Assembly (NCBI GenBank): GCA_965199555.1
Contig: CBDASJ010000006.1
Coordinates: 496,001-560,000, forward strand
Reading direction: 5' to 3'
DNA: 64,000 nt
DNA from: LMUY01 sp965199555
Lineage (GTDB): Bacteria > Pseudomonadota > Alphaproteobacteria > Acetobacterales > Acetobacteraceae
The position numbers and the translations under genes were made by a program. This document shows positions 31,565-39,588 of the stretch, piece by piece (the stretch's first letter is position 1; the number at the start of each line of letters is the position of its first letter). Below the pieces are notes generated by a model. It was given only the letters and a program-made list of their open reading frames with translations. It was not told the origin of the DNA and made no database searches.

Positions 31565-32595
31565 TGGTCGGGGCCCAGCAGGTCCAGCAAGGGCGCGGCC
31601 GCCACCGGCGCGGCGAGGCCGAGGTGGCGCCAGCCCGGCTCCCCCAGCATGCGGCCGCGACTGGTGCGCAGGACCAGCCCTTCCTGGATCAGGAACGGCT
31701 CGATCACGTCTTCCAGCGTGTCGCGCGCCTCGTTCAACGCCGCGGCCAGGGTTTCCACGCCGACCGGGCCGCCATGGTGGTGCTCCGCGATGCGGCGGAG
31801 ATAGCGGCGGTCCATCGCGTCCAGGCCGAGGCGGTCCACCTCCAGCCGGGTCAGCGCGGCGTCGGCTTCGGCCCGGTCCACCGGGCTTTGCCCGGCGACG
31901 GACGCGAAATCCCGCACGCGGCGCAGCAGGCGGCCGGCGATGCGGGGCGTGCCGCGGGATCGCCGGGCGATCTCCGCCGCACCCGCCTGCGTGACGTCGA
32001 CACCCAGCTTCTCGGCGCCGCGCGACACGATCAGCTCCAGTTCCGCCGGGGTGTAGAGCACCAGGCGCAGCGGGATGCCGAAGCGGTCGCGCAGCGGCGT
32101 CGCCAGCAGCCCGGCGCGGGTGGTGGCGCCGACCAGGGTGAAAGGCGCCAGGTCGATCCGCACCGAGCGGGCGGCCGGCCCTTCGCCGATGATGAGGTCG
32201 AGTTGGAAGTCCTCCATTGCCGGATACAGCACTTCCTCAATGGCCGGCTGCAGGCGGTGGATCTCGTCGATGAACAGCACGTCGCGCGGCTGCAGGTTGG
32301 TCAGGATGGCGGCCAGGTCGCCAGCCCGTTGGATCACTGGGCCGGAGGTGGCACGGAACCCCACGCCCAGCTCGCGGGCGACGATCTGCGCCAGCGTGGT
32401 CTTGCCCAGCCCGGGCGGCCCATGCAGCAACACGTGGTCCATCGCTTCCGCCCTGCCCTTGGCGGCATGGATGAAGACCCGCAGATTCTCACGGCTGGCC
32501 TTCTGCCCGATGAACTCGGCGAGCACCTGCGGCCGCAGCGACGCCTCGGCGGCATCCTCCACCGCCCGCGCCGGGGACACCGGACGGTCACTCAC
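31561..32595 (-). CDS. ruvB: Holliday junction branch migration ATPase RuvB
   Basis: This 344-aa AAA+ motor drives branch migration of Holliday junctions together with RuvA. Walker A is HGPPGLGKTTLA (from residue 58), Walker B is VLFIDEIHRL, sensor 1 lies in LVGATTRAGLL, and the arginine finger is probably in GTPRIAGRLLRRVRD. The C-terminal winged helix contains LEDVIEPFLIQEGLV. The start is GTG 32595 (MSDRPVSPA); an upstream frame would run into the REP-like repeats. Confidence 0.96.
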   Translation of the reverse strand: MSDRPVSPARAVEDAAEASLRPQVLAEFIGQKASRENLRVFIHAAKGRAEAMDHVLLHGPPGLGKTTLAQIVARELGVGFRATSGPVIQRAGDLAAILTNLQPRDVLFIDEIHRLQPAIEEVLYPAMEDFQLDLIIGEGPAARSVRIDLAPFTLVGATTRAGLLATPLRDRFGIPLRLVLYTPAELELIVSRGAEKLGVDVTQAGAAEIARRSRGTPRIAGRLLRRVRDFASVAGQSPVDRAEADAALTRLEVDRLGLDAMDRRYLRRIAEHHHGGPVGVETLAAALNEARDTLEDVIEPFLIQEGLVLRTSRGRMLGEPGWRHLGLAAPVAAAPLLDLLGPDQ

Positions 32596-32649
32596 GCGCC
32601 ACGCCCGCCAGAAAACCCTCTGCTGTTTGGGATGGCGTCCGGCAAATCT

Positions 32650-32773
32650 CCCTCTCCCGCTGGCGGGAGAGGGTCGGGGTGAGGGTGGCGTCGCCCGCCT
32701 GAATACACGCCCCTGCAACCACTCGGTCGGGCCGGCCACCCTCACCCTGCCCTCTCCCGCCAGCGGGAGAGGG
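32650..32773. repeat. Inverted pair of REP-like palindromic elements
   Basis: The left element (32650-32688) has the palindrome CCCTCTCCCGC-TGGCGGGAGAGGG followed by TCGGGGTGAGGGTGG. The right element (32736-32773) is its inverted counterpart, CCACCCTCACCCTG then the palindrome. A 47-base spacer separates them. The pair fills most of the ruvA-ruvB gap. The same element recurs at 33446, 39298 and 52952. Confidence 0.85.
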
Positions 32774-32832
32774 TTTCCAGCGGGCTAGTAATCGCCCCGG
32801 TTGGGGGGGAAGGGAGTGGAACGCCCGGTGCG

Positions 32833-33429
32833 TCACCGCGCCAACTCCTTTAAACTGTCGCGGATCACCAGGTCCAGCTTGGCGCCCTCCCCCAGCCGCT
32901 CGCGCACCCGGGTGACCACGGGGTGCGCTTCAAGGCGGCGGTAGCCGAGATTGGCGAGGGCGGACAACGCGTCCGCTTCCACGCCGGTCGCGGGCGCGAT
33001 GCCTGGCAGAACGACGCCGACGGGCATGGCCCCAGCCCTGGCTGCCAGCTCGGACAGCAGCCGGGCGGCCAGCTTGGCGCCCACGCCGGGCGCCCGGGTC
33101 AGGCTGGCGCGGTCGCCGGCGGCAATGGCGGCGACCAGGTCGCGCGGGGACAGGGCGGACAGCACGCCCAGCGCCACCTTCGCGCCGACCCCCTGCACCG
33201 TGGTCAGCAGGCGGAACCAATCCCGCTCCGCCGGGTCGGCGAAGCCATACAAGGTGATGGCATCCTCCCGCACCTGCGTCTCCACCAGCACCCGCGCCAC
33301 CGCCGGCGGCACCGGCAGGGCGGACAGCGTGCGGGTAGAGGCGTGCACGAGGTAGCCGACGCCGCCCACGTCGATCACGCACCGCCCCTCCTCCACGCCG
33401 CCCAGCGTCCCCGTGAGCTGCGCGATCAT
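32833..33429 (-). CDS. ruvA: Holliday junction branch migration protein RuvA
   Basis: This 198-aa protein binds Holliday junctions as a tetramer and recruits RuvB. The N-terminal OB-fold begins MIAQLTGTLGGVEEGRCVID. Helix-hairpin-helix motifs appear in TTVQGVGAKVALGVLSAL and APGVGAKLAARLLSEL, followed by a Pro/Ala linker and the C-terminal RuvB-binding domain (DALSALANLGYRRLEA). Length is normal. ruvC precedes and ruvB follows, the latter after a 237-base gap filled by repeats. Confidence 0.95.
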   Translation of the reverse strand: MIAQLTGTLGGVEEGRCVIDVGGVGYLVHASTRTLSALPVPPAVARVLVETQVREDAITLYGFADPAERDWFRLLTTVQGVGAKVALGVLSALSPRDLVAAIAAGDRASLTRAPGVGAKLAARLLSELAARAGAMPVGVVLPGIAPATGVEADALSALANLGYRRLEAHPVVTRVRERLGEGAKLDLVIRDSLKELAR

Positions 33430-33445
33430 GCGGTCGTGCCAGACT

Positions 33446-33469
33446 CCCTCTCCCGCTGGCGGGAGAGGG
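33446..33469. repeat. Single REP-like palindrome
   Basis: This is a 24-base palindrome, CCCTCTCCCGCT and its complement-matched GGCGGGAGAGGG half, in the ruvC-ruvA gap. It is identical in core to the elements at 32650 and 52952 but lacks the GGTGAGGGTGG tail and a partner. Confidence 0.8.
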
Positions 33470-33490
33470 TTTGATGGTGGCTTGGCCGCG

Positions 33491-33997
33491 TCACGCCATC
33501 ACCCGCCCACCGGCGACGCGGAGGCGGCTGGCGCGGTGGTGGGCGTGGCAGATCGCCACGGCCAGCGCGTCGGCGGCGTCGGCGCGGCGCAGGATGGCGC
33601 CGGGCAGCAGCCGGCGGACCATCATCTCCACCTGGTCCTTGCTGGCGGCCCCCGTGCCGACCACGGACTGCTTCACCGTCATGGCGCCGTATTCCAGCAC
33701 CGGGATGCCGACCAGGGCAGGCGCGAGCAGGGCCACGCCGCGGGCATAACCCAGCTTCAGCGTCGCCGTGCCGTTGCGGTTGACGTAGGTTTCCTCCACC
33801 GCCGCCTCATGCGGGCGGTGCTCGGCGAAAAGCGCGGTCAGCGCATCATGAATCGACTTCAGGCGAAGGGGCACGCTGGCGTCGCTGTCGGTTGCGACCA
33901 CGCCGTCCGCGACGTGGCACAGGCGATTGCCGTCCACCGCGATCACGCCCCATCCGGTAAAGCGCAGGCCGGGGTCGATGCCCATCAGGCGGACCAT
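33491..33997 (-). CDS. ruvC: Holliday junction resolvase RuvC
   Basis: This 168-aa endonuclease nicks Holliday junctions symmetrically after RuvAB has positioned them. The catalytic acidic residues lie in MGIDPGLRFTGWGV (Asp7), AAVEETYVN and DAADALAVAICHAH. Length and order match the family. The ATG overlaps the yebC stop by one base (TGATG), so yebC, ruvC and ruvA are likely one operon. Confidence 0.95.
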   Translation of the reverse strand: MVRLMGIDPGLRFTGWGVIAVDGNRLCHVADGVVATDSDASVPLRLKSIHDALTALFAEHRPHEAAVEETYVNRNGTATLKLGYARGVALLAPALVGIPVLEYGAMTVKQSVVGTGAASKDQVEMMVRRLLPGAILRRADAADALAVAICHAHHRASRLRVAGGRVMA

Positions 33998-34749
33998 CAG
34001 GCCGCCAAGCGCTCCATCACATCGTCCGGGATTTCGGCGTTGGAGGTGACGGTCTGCACGTCGTCATTGTCTTCCAGCGCGTCCAGTAGCTTCACCAGCG
34101 CCGCCGCACGTTCCGGGTCGTCCACCGTCACCGTCACGTTGGGCCGCCAATCCAGCTTGGCACTGTCCGGTGGGCCGAACCGGGCCTCCAGCGCGTCGCG
34201 CACGGCGAACAGATCCTCCGTGGCGCAGGTGACCTCGTGGCCGTCCGGATCGCTGTCCACGTCCTCCGCCCCGGCGTCGATGGCGCCCTCCATCATGGCG
34301 TCCGCGCTGGCGGCCTTGGCGGCATAGGCGATGGCGCCGACCCGGGCGAACTGGAATGCCACCGAATTGCTTTCGCCCATGGTGCCGCCGTTCTTGTTGA
34401 AGGCGGTGCGCAAATCCGACGCGGTGCGGTTGCGGTTGTCCGTCAGCGCCTCGACGATCACGGCGACACCGCCCGGGCCGTAGCCTTCGTAGCGCACCTC
34501 CACATAATCCTCGCCGGCGCCGGCATCCGTCGCCTTGCGGACGGCGCGGTCGATCGTGTCCTTGGGCATGTTCATCACCCGGGCGGCCGCGACGGCGGCG
34601 CGCAACCGGGGATTGGCCGCCGGGTCGGGCAAGCCCTGCTTGGCGGAAACGGTGATCTCGCGGATGACCTTGGCGAACTGGCGCGCCTTGCGGGCGTCCT
34701 GCGCGCCCTTGCGGTGCATGATGTTCTTGGAATGGGAATGGCCGGCCAT
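33997..34749 (-). CDS. YebC/PmpR-family regulatory protein
   Basis: This 250-aa protein belongs to the YebC/TACO1 family, described both as DNA-binding regulators and as factors that help ribosomes through difficult stretches such as polyproline. The N-terminal MAGHSHSKNIMHRKGAQDAR, the EGYGPGGVAVIVEALTDNRN segment and NKNGGTMGESNSVAF are diagnostic. It is the first gene of the yebC-ruvCAB group. The strongly proline-rich TolA encoded downstream would be a natural client if the translation role applies here (inference). Confidence 0.92.
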   Translation of the reverse strand: MAGHSHSKNIMHRKGAQDARKARQFAKVIREITVSAKQGLPDPAANPRLRAAVAAARVMNMPKDTIDRAVRKATDAGAGEDYVEVRYEGYGPGGVAVIVEALTDNRNRTASDLRTAFNKNGGTMGESNSVAFQFARVGAIAYAAKAASADAMMEGAIDAGAEDVDSDPDGHEVTCATEDLFAVRDALEARFGPPDSAKLDWRPNVTVTVDDPERAAALVKLLDALEDNDDVQTVTSNAEIPDDVMERLAA

Positions 34750-34817
34750 GGCCTGGTGTCTCGTGATGCTGTTGCCTGAGTCACCCGTCTATCAGCCCAG
34801 GCGGCCCGCCGCCAAGC

Positions 34818-35036
34818 TCAGGCCAGTTCGCGCGTCCGGACCGGCGCCCGCCATTGCTCCGTCGGCACCAGGCAGGGCGGCAAAGGAGGCGGCTGCGGCG
34901 CCGGATCGTGGCGCGGGTCGCGGTCGTCGCCGCCGCCGCGGTTGCGGCGGGCGAGCCATACCTCCCGCAACAACACGATCGCCGTCACGGCGAAGCTGAG
35001 AACCAGGGAGCACGTCACCTGCACTGCTGGGCTCAT
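34818..35036 (-). CDS. Small single-pass membrane protein
   Basis: This 72-aa protein starts MSPAVQVTCSLVLSFAVTAI, a clear membrane segment, followed by a basic, Arg/Pro-rich cytoplasmic tail (RRNRGGGDDRDPRHDP). An AGGAGG lies 5 bases before the ATG at 35036, one of the best ribosome sites in the window, so the gene is real despite its size. No family recognised. It lies between ymdB and yebC on the same strand. Confidence 0.6.
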   Translation of the reverse strand: MSPAVQVTCSLVLSFAVTAIVLLREVWLARRNRGGGDDRDPRHDPAPQPPPLPPCLVPTEQWRAPVRTRELA

Positions 35037-35060
35037 CCCCCGACCTCCTATCGGCTCGGA

Positions 35061-35873
35061 CTAGAGTGGCATCGCCTGCGCGAGACGTCCGCCAGTTCGC
35101 ACGGGTTCGGCGCGCAATGCCAGCCCCGTCGCGTCGTCGGTTTCGACGAACAGGCCGCAGATCGTGGCCGGACCTTCAGCCGGCGCCAAACGTTCGCCCG
35201 GCATCTTGCGGAAAAAGCGGGCGGCAGCCCCCTCCTTCGCCATGCCGATCACACTGTCGTAATCACCGCACATGCCGGCATCCGACTGGAACGCCGTGCC
35301 GCGGGCCAGCACCTGGTGGTCGGCGGTCGGCACATGAGTGTGGGTGCCCACCACCAATGACACCTGGCCGTCGAAGCTGTGGGCGAAGCCGAGCTTCTCG
35401 CTGGTGGCTTCGGCGTGGAAATCCACCACGATGGCGTGCACGGAGCTGCCGAGGCGGTAGCGCGCCAGGATGTCGGCGGTGCCGCGGAACGGACAGTCCA
35501 GCGGGTCCATGAACAGCCGGCCCATCGCGTTCATCACCAGGGCGCGGCGCCCGCCCGGCACGTCCACCACCACGGCGCCGGCGCCCGGCGTGCCCGGCGG
35601 GAAGTTCAGCGGCCGCAGCAGCTTCGGTTGTTGCGCGATGAAGGGGATGATCTCCTTGCGGTCCCAGGCATGGTTGCCCAGCGTGATCACGTCCGCCCCG
35701 GCCGCGAACAGGGTGTTGGCCATGTCGGGGGCCAGGCCGAAGCCGTGGCTGGCGTTTTCCGCGTTGACCACGGCCAGGTCGATGCGAAGGCGTTGGCGCA
35801 GGCCGGGCAGCGCCGCGGCGGCGCCTTCGCGCCCGGCCCGGCCGACAGTGTCGCCGAGGAAAAGGATGCGCAT
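35061..35873 (-). CDS. YmdB-family metallophosphoesterase
   Basis: This 270-aa calcineurin-like phosphoesterase belongs to the TIGR00282/YmdB group. Metal ligands are visible in LFLGDTVGRAGR, NAENASHG, TLGNHAWD, DFHAEATSEK and GTHTHVPTAD. Family members in Bacillus hydrolyse cyclic nucleotides or phosphodiesters and affect development; the role in alphaproteobacteria is unclear. It sits downstream of ygfA. ATG 35873 is chosen over 35879 because the first strand MRILFLGD begins there. Confidence 0.9.
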   Translation of the reverse strand: MRILFLGDTVGRAGREGAAAALPGLRQRLRIDLAVVNAENASHGFGLAPDMANTLFAAGADVITLGNHAWDRKEIIPFIAQQPKLLRPLNFPPGTPGAGAVVVDVPGGRRALVMNAMGRLFMDPLDCPFRGTADILARYRLGSSVHAIVVDFHAEATSEKLGFAHSFDGQVSLVVGTHTHVPTADHQVLARGTAFQSDAGMCGDYDSVIGMAKEGAAARFFRKMPGERLAPAEGPATICGLFVETDDATGLALRAEPVRTGGRLAQAMPL

Positions 35874-35924
35874 CGGCAAAGCCTGGCAGGACTCCCGCGG
35901 GGTGGGAAGGCCCGGCTGCCCCGC

Positions 35925-36500
35925 TCAGACGGTGATCAGTTCGCGTTCCGTGGCGATGGCTTGCAGGCGCATGTCGGTCGGACCGGCCGGCAGCTCAGGA
36001 AGCTCCTGCGCCGCATAAGCGCAGCCGACCGTGCGGATGCCCGGCCGCGTGGCGATCGTGCGGTCGTAATAGCCGCCGCCATAGCCGAGTCGGTGTCCGC
36101 TGCGATCGAAGGCCAGCATCGGCACCAGCAGCAGATCCGGCGTGACGGACGGGCCAGTCGAGGTCATGGTGCCGAAGCGCTCCCGCCCCAGCGCGTCATC
36201 GACGCCCCAGCGGCTGAAAGCGAGCGGGGTGCCGAGCGGCGGCGTGCGCGGCAGAGCCACCACATGCCCGCGGTCCCGCAGCAGGCGAAGCAGCGGCACC
36301 ATGTCGATTTCACGCCCCATGGGCCAGAAGCCGGCCACCACCATGCCGGGGTGGATCAGCCGCGCCGCCAGGATGCGCTCGCCGACTACATGGCCCAGCG
36401 CCGGGTCGCAGGCACTCAGCGCGTTTCGGGCAGTGGTGCGGGCGGCACGCTTGCGTTGGTCGAGAAGTGCGGAGCCGCCAAAGCCGTTGGAATTTGTCAT
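35925..36500 (-). CDS. 5-formyltetrahydrofolate cyclo-ligase
   Basis: This 191-aa enzyme converts 5-formyl-THF to 5,10-methenyl-THF using ATP. The folate-binding and catalytic regions are VAGFWPMGREIDMVPLL, LLLVPMLAFDRSGHRLGYGGGYYDR and the N-terminal basic RKRAARTTAR. It is the homologue of ygfA, which in many proteobacteria is co-transcribed with the 6S RNA just upstream, exactly the arrangement seen here. ATG 36500 is preferred over the GTG at 36530. Confidence 0.92.
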   Translation of the reverse strand: MTNSNGFGGSALLDQRKRAARTTARNALSACDPALGHVVGERILAARLIHPGMVVAGFWPMGREIDMVPLLRLLRDRGHVVALPRTPPLGTPLAFSRWGVDDALGRERFGTMTSTGPSVTPDLLLVPMLAFDRSGHRLGYGGGYYDRTIATRPGIRTVGCAYAAQELPELPAGPTDMRLQAIATERELITV

Positions 36501-36502
36501 CC

Positions 36503-36632
36503 TCCCGAGCCTGCTTGCGCAGGTGGGCACCAGGTACCGTGACCAGGATCACGACAGCGCCAGTTCCCGAGGAGAATGCTTATCGGCCCGAGGGATGAAC
36601 GACCTGACGAACCCAGCAGCCCCGCAACCCCT
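36503..36632 (-). ncRNA. ssrS: 6S RNA candidate (boundaries approximate)
   Basis: The zapA-ygfA gap holds a sequence with 6S RNA features on the minus strand. CCTCGGGCCGATA and CTCCTCGGGAACTGG flank the expected central bubble, and GTGATCCTGGTCACGG forms a stem-loop. A 3' segment CCTGCGCAAGCAGGCTCGGG can close the structure. 6S RNA mimics an open promoter and sequesters RNA polymerase-sigma70. Position between zapA and the 5-FTHF cyclo-ligase gene is the classic one. Confidence 0.75.
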
Positions 36633-36634
36633 AT

Positions 36635-36994
36635 CTAAGGCTGTTCGATGTTCGCCGCAATGTCCTCGGCCTTGCGCGCCAGCTTGGCGATGCGGTTCCT
36701 GGTGCGGGCGTCCGGGCGCTCGGCCGCGGCCTCAACCGTTGCGGCCGGTGCGGGCGCGGCGGCCGACGGCTCACGCAGGCTGTTCAGCTCGATGGCGGTG
36801 TCGTGCAACTCGTCGGCCATCAGCAGCGCCGCCAGCAGCAACAGCCGGCTTTCCCCGCTTTGCCCGCCCAGCGCCTTGATGTTGTCGATGCGTTGCTCAA
36901 CCTGGCGGGCCATCTCCTGCAGATGCGCTTCCTGCCCGTCCTCGCAGCCGACATTGTAGGCGTAGCCGTTGACCTTGACGGTAAGCTGCGCCAT
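36635..36994 (-). CDS. zapA: Cell division protein ZapA
   Basis: This 119-aa protein bundles FtsZ filaments at the division ring. The N-terminal MAQLTVKVNGYAYNVGCEDG and the helical EAHLQEMARQVEQRIDNIKAL followed by ESRLLLLAALLMADEL are family hallmarks. A C-terminal Ala/Pro-rich extension and basic tail go beyond the minimal domain, as in other alphaproteobacteria. It follows the small coiled-coil gene by 4 bases and precedes the 6S RNA. Confidence 0.92.
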   Translation of the reverse strand: MAQLTVKVNGYAYNVGCEDGQEAHLQEMARQVEQRIDNIKALGGQSGESRLLLLAALLMADELHDTAIELNSLREPSAAAPAPAATVEAAAERPDARTRNRIAKLARKAEDIAANIEQP

Positions 36995-36998
36995 CGGC

Positions 36999-37184
36999 TC
37001 AGGCCTCCTCCACCAGGGCGTGCTGGAGCTGGCCGATCAACCGGTCCAGCCGGGACGCGACCAACGCGGTGTTCGCCGCCGCCGGAGTCGGCGCCGCCGG
37101 GCGTGCGCCGTGCCGCGCGATGCGGTCCAGCGCCGCCTCCAGCCGGGATAGCGCGTCTGCCTCAGTCGCGTCCGCGTCGGCCAT
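36999..37184 (-). CDS. Small coiled-coil protein upstream of zapA
   Basis: This protein of about 61 aa (MADADATEADALSRLEAALD onward, ending SRLDRLIGQLQHALVEEA) has two helical heptad-like segments around an Ala/Pro-rich hinge. Its place directly before zapA matches the small DUF4164-like coiled-coil genes of alphaproteobacteria, but the family assignment is tentative. An upstream ATG at 37220 would add 12 residues. Confidence 0.55.
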   Translation of the reverse strand: MADADATEADALSRLEAALDRIARHGARPAAPTPAAANTALVASRLDRLIGQLQHALVEEA

Positions 37185-37248
37185 CCATTCCGTCCCCGAA
37201 GCCTCGTGTCGTTTGACCATGAAGCGCCAGCCCGCTTGAAGGTCAAGC

Positions 37249-37647
37249 ATGAAGCGTCCTCCTGCCGTGGTGGTGCACGGGCTGCCCGACCTGCGGGCAG
37301 CGACGGCGCCGGCGCTGCCCGTCACCCTGCTGTCGGGCGCGGGTGCCGCGACCTATGCCGGCTGCGGCTGGTGGCGCGCGCTGATGGCGCTGGGGGCCGG
37401 CGGCAACCCGGACATCCTGGATTGCGGCGACGCCCCCGGCCGAGCGATGGAGGCCTTGGGCGTCGGCTGCCGCCTGCTGGTGCTGGACCCGGCGGTGCCG
37501 GCCTGGGACCTGATCGCCGCGCGCGCCGCGGCGGTCGGCGCGGTGCTGCTCGACACTCGGCCGCCGGCGCTGGACCTTGGCGACCCTCGCGCGGTTCGCC
37601 GCCTGCGCGCCTGGTTGGACGGTGACACCGCGGGCACGGTCGGCTAA
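37249..37647 (+). CDS. Conserved hypothetical protein
   Basis: This 132-aa protein is Ala/Gly/Leu-rich with no signal peptide; segments such as VVVHGLPDLRAA, LLSGAGAATYAGCGWWRALM and CRLLVLDPAVPAW suggest an alpha/beta fold. I do not recognise a family. It ends 9 bases before thiE on the same strand and may share its transcript. Its ATG diverges from the zapA cluster, 64 bases away. Confidence 0.6.
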   Translation: MKRPPAVVVHGLPDLRAATAPALPVTLLSGAGAATYAGCGWWRALMALGAGGNPDILDCGDAPGRAMEALGVGCRLLVLDPAVPAWDLIAARAAAVGAVLLDTRPPALDLGDPRAVRRLRAWLDGDTAGTVG

Positions 37648-37656
37648 GCCCGCGCC

Positions 37657-38280
37657 ATGGCAGCGCCGTGCCGCTTATACCTCATCACCCCGCCCGTGCT
37701 CGCCCCCGCGTCGTTCCGCGACACCCTCGCGGCTGCCTTGGACGCCGGCGACGTGGCGGTCGTGCAGCTTCGCTTGAAGGATTGGGTGCAGGACGATCTG
37801 CGCCGGGCGATCGACGTGCTGCGGCCGGTGGCGCAGGCGCGCGGCGTGGCGTTCCTGTTGAACGACCGGCCGGATTTGGCGGTGGCAAGCGGCTGCGACG
37901 GCGCGCATGTGGGGCAGGACGACACGCCGGTGGCGCAGGCGCGCGCCATGCTGGGCGATCTGTCGCTTGGCGTGACCTGCCACGCCAGCCGCGACCTGGC
38001 CATGACCGCGGGCGAGGCCGGCGCCGATTATGTGGCGTTCGGCGCCTTCTACCCCTCCAGCACGAAGGCGCCGCCGACGGTGGCGGAACCGGACATCCTG
38101 ACATGGTGGTCCGAGTTGATGGAGCTGCCCTGCGTCGCCATCGGCGGGATCACGCCGGAAAATTGCGGCCCGCTGGTGGAAGCCGGAGCGGATTTCCTCG
38201 CCGTTTCGGCATCCGTGTGGTCGCACCCCGAGGGGCCGGCCGCGGCGGTGCGCGCCTTCAACGCGCGCCTGGGCGGATAG
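37657..38280 (+). CDS. thiE: Thiamine phosphate synthase
   Basis: This 207-aa TIM-barrel enzyme couples the thiazole and pyrimidine moieties to give thiamine phosphate. Features include YLITPP at the N-terminus, VQLRLKDW, FLLNDRPDLA, DGAHVGQDD, GVTCHASRDLAM and YVAFGAFYPSSTK, then VAIGGITPENC. Length matches. No other thiamine genes are present here. The assignment to ThiE rather than the regulatory relative TenI rests on the intact diphosphate-binding GGIT loop and the FLLNDRPD strand. Confidence 0.88.
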   Translation: MAAPCRLYLITPPVLAPASFRDTLAAALDAGDVAVVQLRLKDWVQDDLRRAIDVLRPVAQARGVAFLLNDRPDLAVASGCDGAHVGQDDTPVAQARAMLGDLSLGVTCHASRDLAMTAGEAGADYVAFGAFYPSSTKAPPTVAEPDILTWWSELMELPCVAIGGITPENCGPLVEAGADFLAVSASVWSHPEGPAAAVRAFNARLGG

Positions 38281-38387
38281 GCGGGGCCGCCGCTTTCCGG
38301 GCAACCGAAGATGTGCCAATGAGGCCGTCTTCAAAGGAAATCGGCCGGTCGCGCGCGCGCGCGACGGCCCTGCGGTGGGTGAGGGAA

Positions 38388-39284
38388 ATGAGCGACAGCA
38401 AGATGACGGCGCAGATGTCCGCCAAGCCGGGCTTCATCGCCGCCCTGGACCAGAGCGGCGGGTCCACCCCGAAGGCGCTCAAGGATTACGGCATCCCGGA
38501 AGACGCCTATAGCGGCGACGCCGAGATGTTCAAGCTGATGCACGAGATGCGCGTCCGCATCATCTCCGCCCCGGCCTTCACCGGGGAAAAGGTGATCGGC
38601 GTCATCCTGTTCGAGCGCACCATGGACGGCGAGGCGCATGGCAAGCCGGTGCCGGAGTTCCTGTGGAAGGAGCGCGGCATCGTGCCGTTCCTGAAGGTCG
38701 ACAAGGGGCTGGAAACCGAGTCGGACGGCGTCAGCCTGATGAAACCGATCCCCGGGCTGGACGCGCTGCTGGAGCGCGCGGGAAAGCTGGGCGTGTACGG
38801 CACCAAGATGCGGTCGGTCATCAACCTGCCGTCCGAGTCGGGCATCAACGCCATCGTGGCGCAGCAATTCGAGGTTGCGGCGCAGATTTCCGCCCACGGC
38901 CTGATCCCGATCATCGAGCCGGAAGTCTCGATCAAGAGCCCGGACAAGAAGGGTGCTGAAGCCCTGCTGTTCACCGCCATCAAGCGCCAGTTGGACGCGG
39001 CGTCCAGCGGGCCGAAGGTTATGCTCAAGCTCACCATCCCGGAGGTACCGGACCTGTATGCCGAACTGGTGGAGCATCCGCGGGTGGAACGCGTCGTTGC
39101 CCTGTCGGGCGGCTATACGCGCGATGACGCGTGCCGGCGCTTGACAGCCAGCCACGGCATCATCGCGAGCTTCTCACGGGCCCTGGTCGAAGGGTTGTCG
39201 AAGTCGATGAGCGACGCCGATTTCGACGCGAAGCTAGGTAGGGCGATCGAAGAGATCTACCAGGCTTCCACCGTTAAGGCGTAG
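38388..39284 (+). CDS. Class I fructose-bisphosphate aldolase
   Basis: This 298-aa enzyme cleaves fructose 1,6-bisphosphate using a Schiff-base lysine. The N-terminus AKPGFIAALDQSGGSTPKAL is the class I bacterial signature. GIVPFLKVDKGLE and VMLKLTIPEVPDLYAEL carry the lysines expected at the active site, and VVALSGGYTRDDA binds phosphate. ATG 38388 is chosen because the family begins MSDSKMTAQM; the preceding alternating GC stretch (about 38351-38363) is upstream sequence. The gene is followed by an inverted REP pair. Confidence 0.92.
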   Translation: MSDSKMTAQMSAKPGFIAALDQSGGSTPKALKDYGIPEDAYSGDAEMFKLMHEMRVRIISAPAFTGEKVIGVILFERTMDGEAHGKPVPEFLWKERGIVPFLKVDKGLETESDGVSLMKPIPGLDALLERAGKLGVYGTKMRSVINLPSESGINAIVAQQFEVAAQISAHGLIPIIEPEVSIKSPDKKGAEALLFTAIKRQLDAASSGPKVMLKLTIPEVPDLYAELVEHPRVERVVALSGGYTRDDACRRLTASHGIIASFSRALVEGLSKSMSDADFDAKLGRAIEEIYQASTVKA

Positions 39285-39297
39285 CCAGCACGCTTCT

Positions 39298-39401
39298 CCC
39301 TCTCCCTTTGGGAGAGGGTCGGCGTGAGGGCCAGCGGTGCTACATCAACGCTGGCACTTGTCGGTTGAACCCTCACCTTGCCCTCTCCCAAAGGGAGAGG
39401 G
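39298..39401. repeat. Inverted pair of REP-like elements, variant loop
   Basis: The left element (39298-39330) reads CCCTCTCCCTTTGGGAGAGG then a GTCGGCGTGAGGG-type tail. The right element (39370-39401) is its inverted partner, with CCCTCACC before the palindrome. The loop has TTT in place of the GC(T)GG seen elsewhere. It separates fba from the convergent minus-strand genes and could act as a terminator. Confidence 0.8.
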
Positions 39402-39418
39402 TTCTCGTCGTGCGCGCC

Positions 39419-39556
39419 TCAGCGGCCGTTCGAGCGGGTGCCGCTAATCGGGTTAAAATTACCGCCGGATGGCGGCTCATGGCCGGGCGTGCCGGGCTGG
39501 ATTTCACCGCAGGCGGCAAGTGCGAGAAGGCCGAAGGCGAGGAGGATTCGGGTCAT
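39419..39556 (-). CDS. Tiny lipoprotein
   Basis: A 45-aa reading frame encodes MTRILLAFGLLALAACGEIQ, a lipoprotein signal with lipobox LAAC (Cys16), followed by a short Pro/Gly/Asn-rich tail (PGTPGHEPPSGG onward). It starts 33 bases downstream of the acyl-CoA synthetase stop on the same strand. The size and lipobox resemble entericidin-like and other small outer-membrane lipoproteins. The Shine-Dalgarno is weak, so support rests mostly on the signal. Confidence 0.55.
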   Translation of the reverse strand: MTRILLAFGLLALAACGEIQPGTPGHEPPSGGNFNPISGTRSNGR

Positions 39557-39588
39557 GTCGCCCGAACGCCTGGTCGCCTCGCCCGTTC

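Noticed and set aside
38351..38363. Alternating GC stretch before the aldolase gene (possible Z-DNA)
   Set aside because: Only about 13 bases in a GC-rich genome; not enough to claim a special structure.
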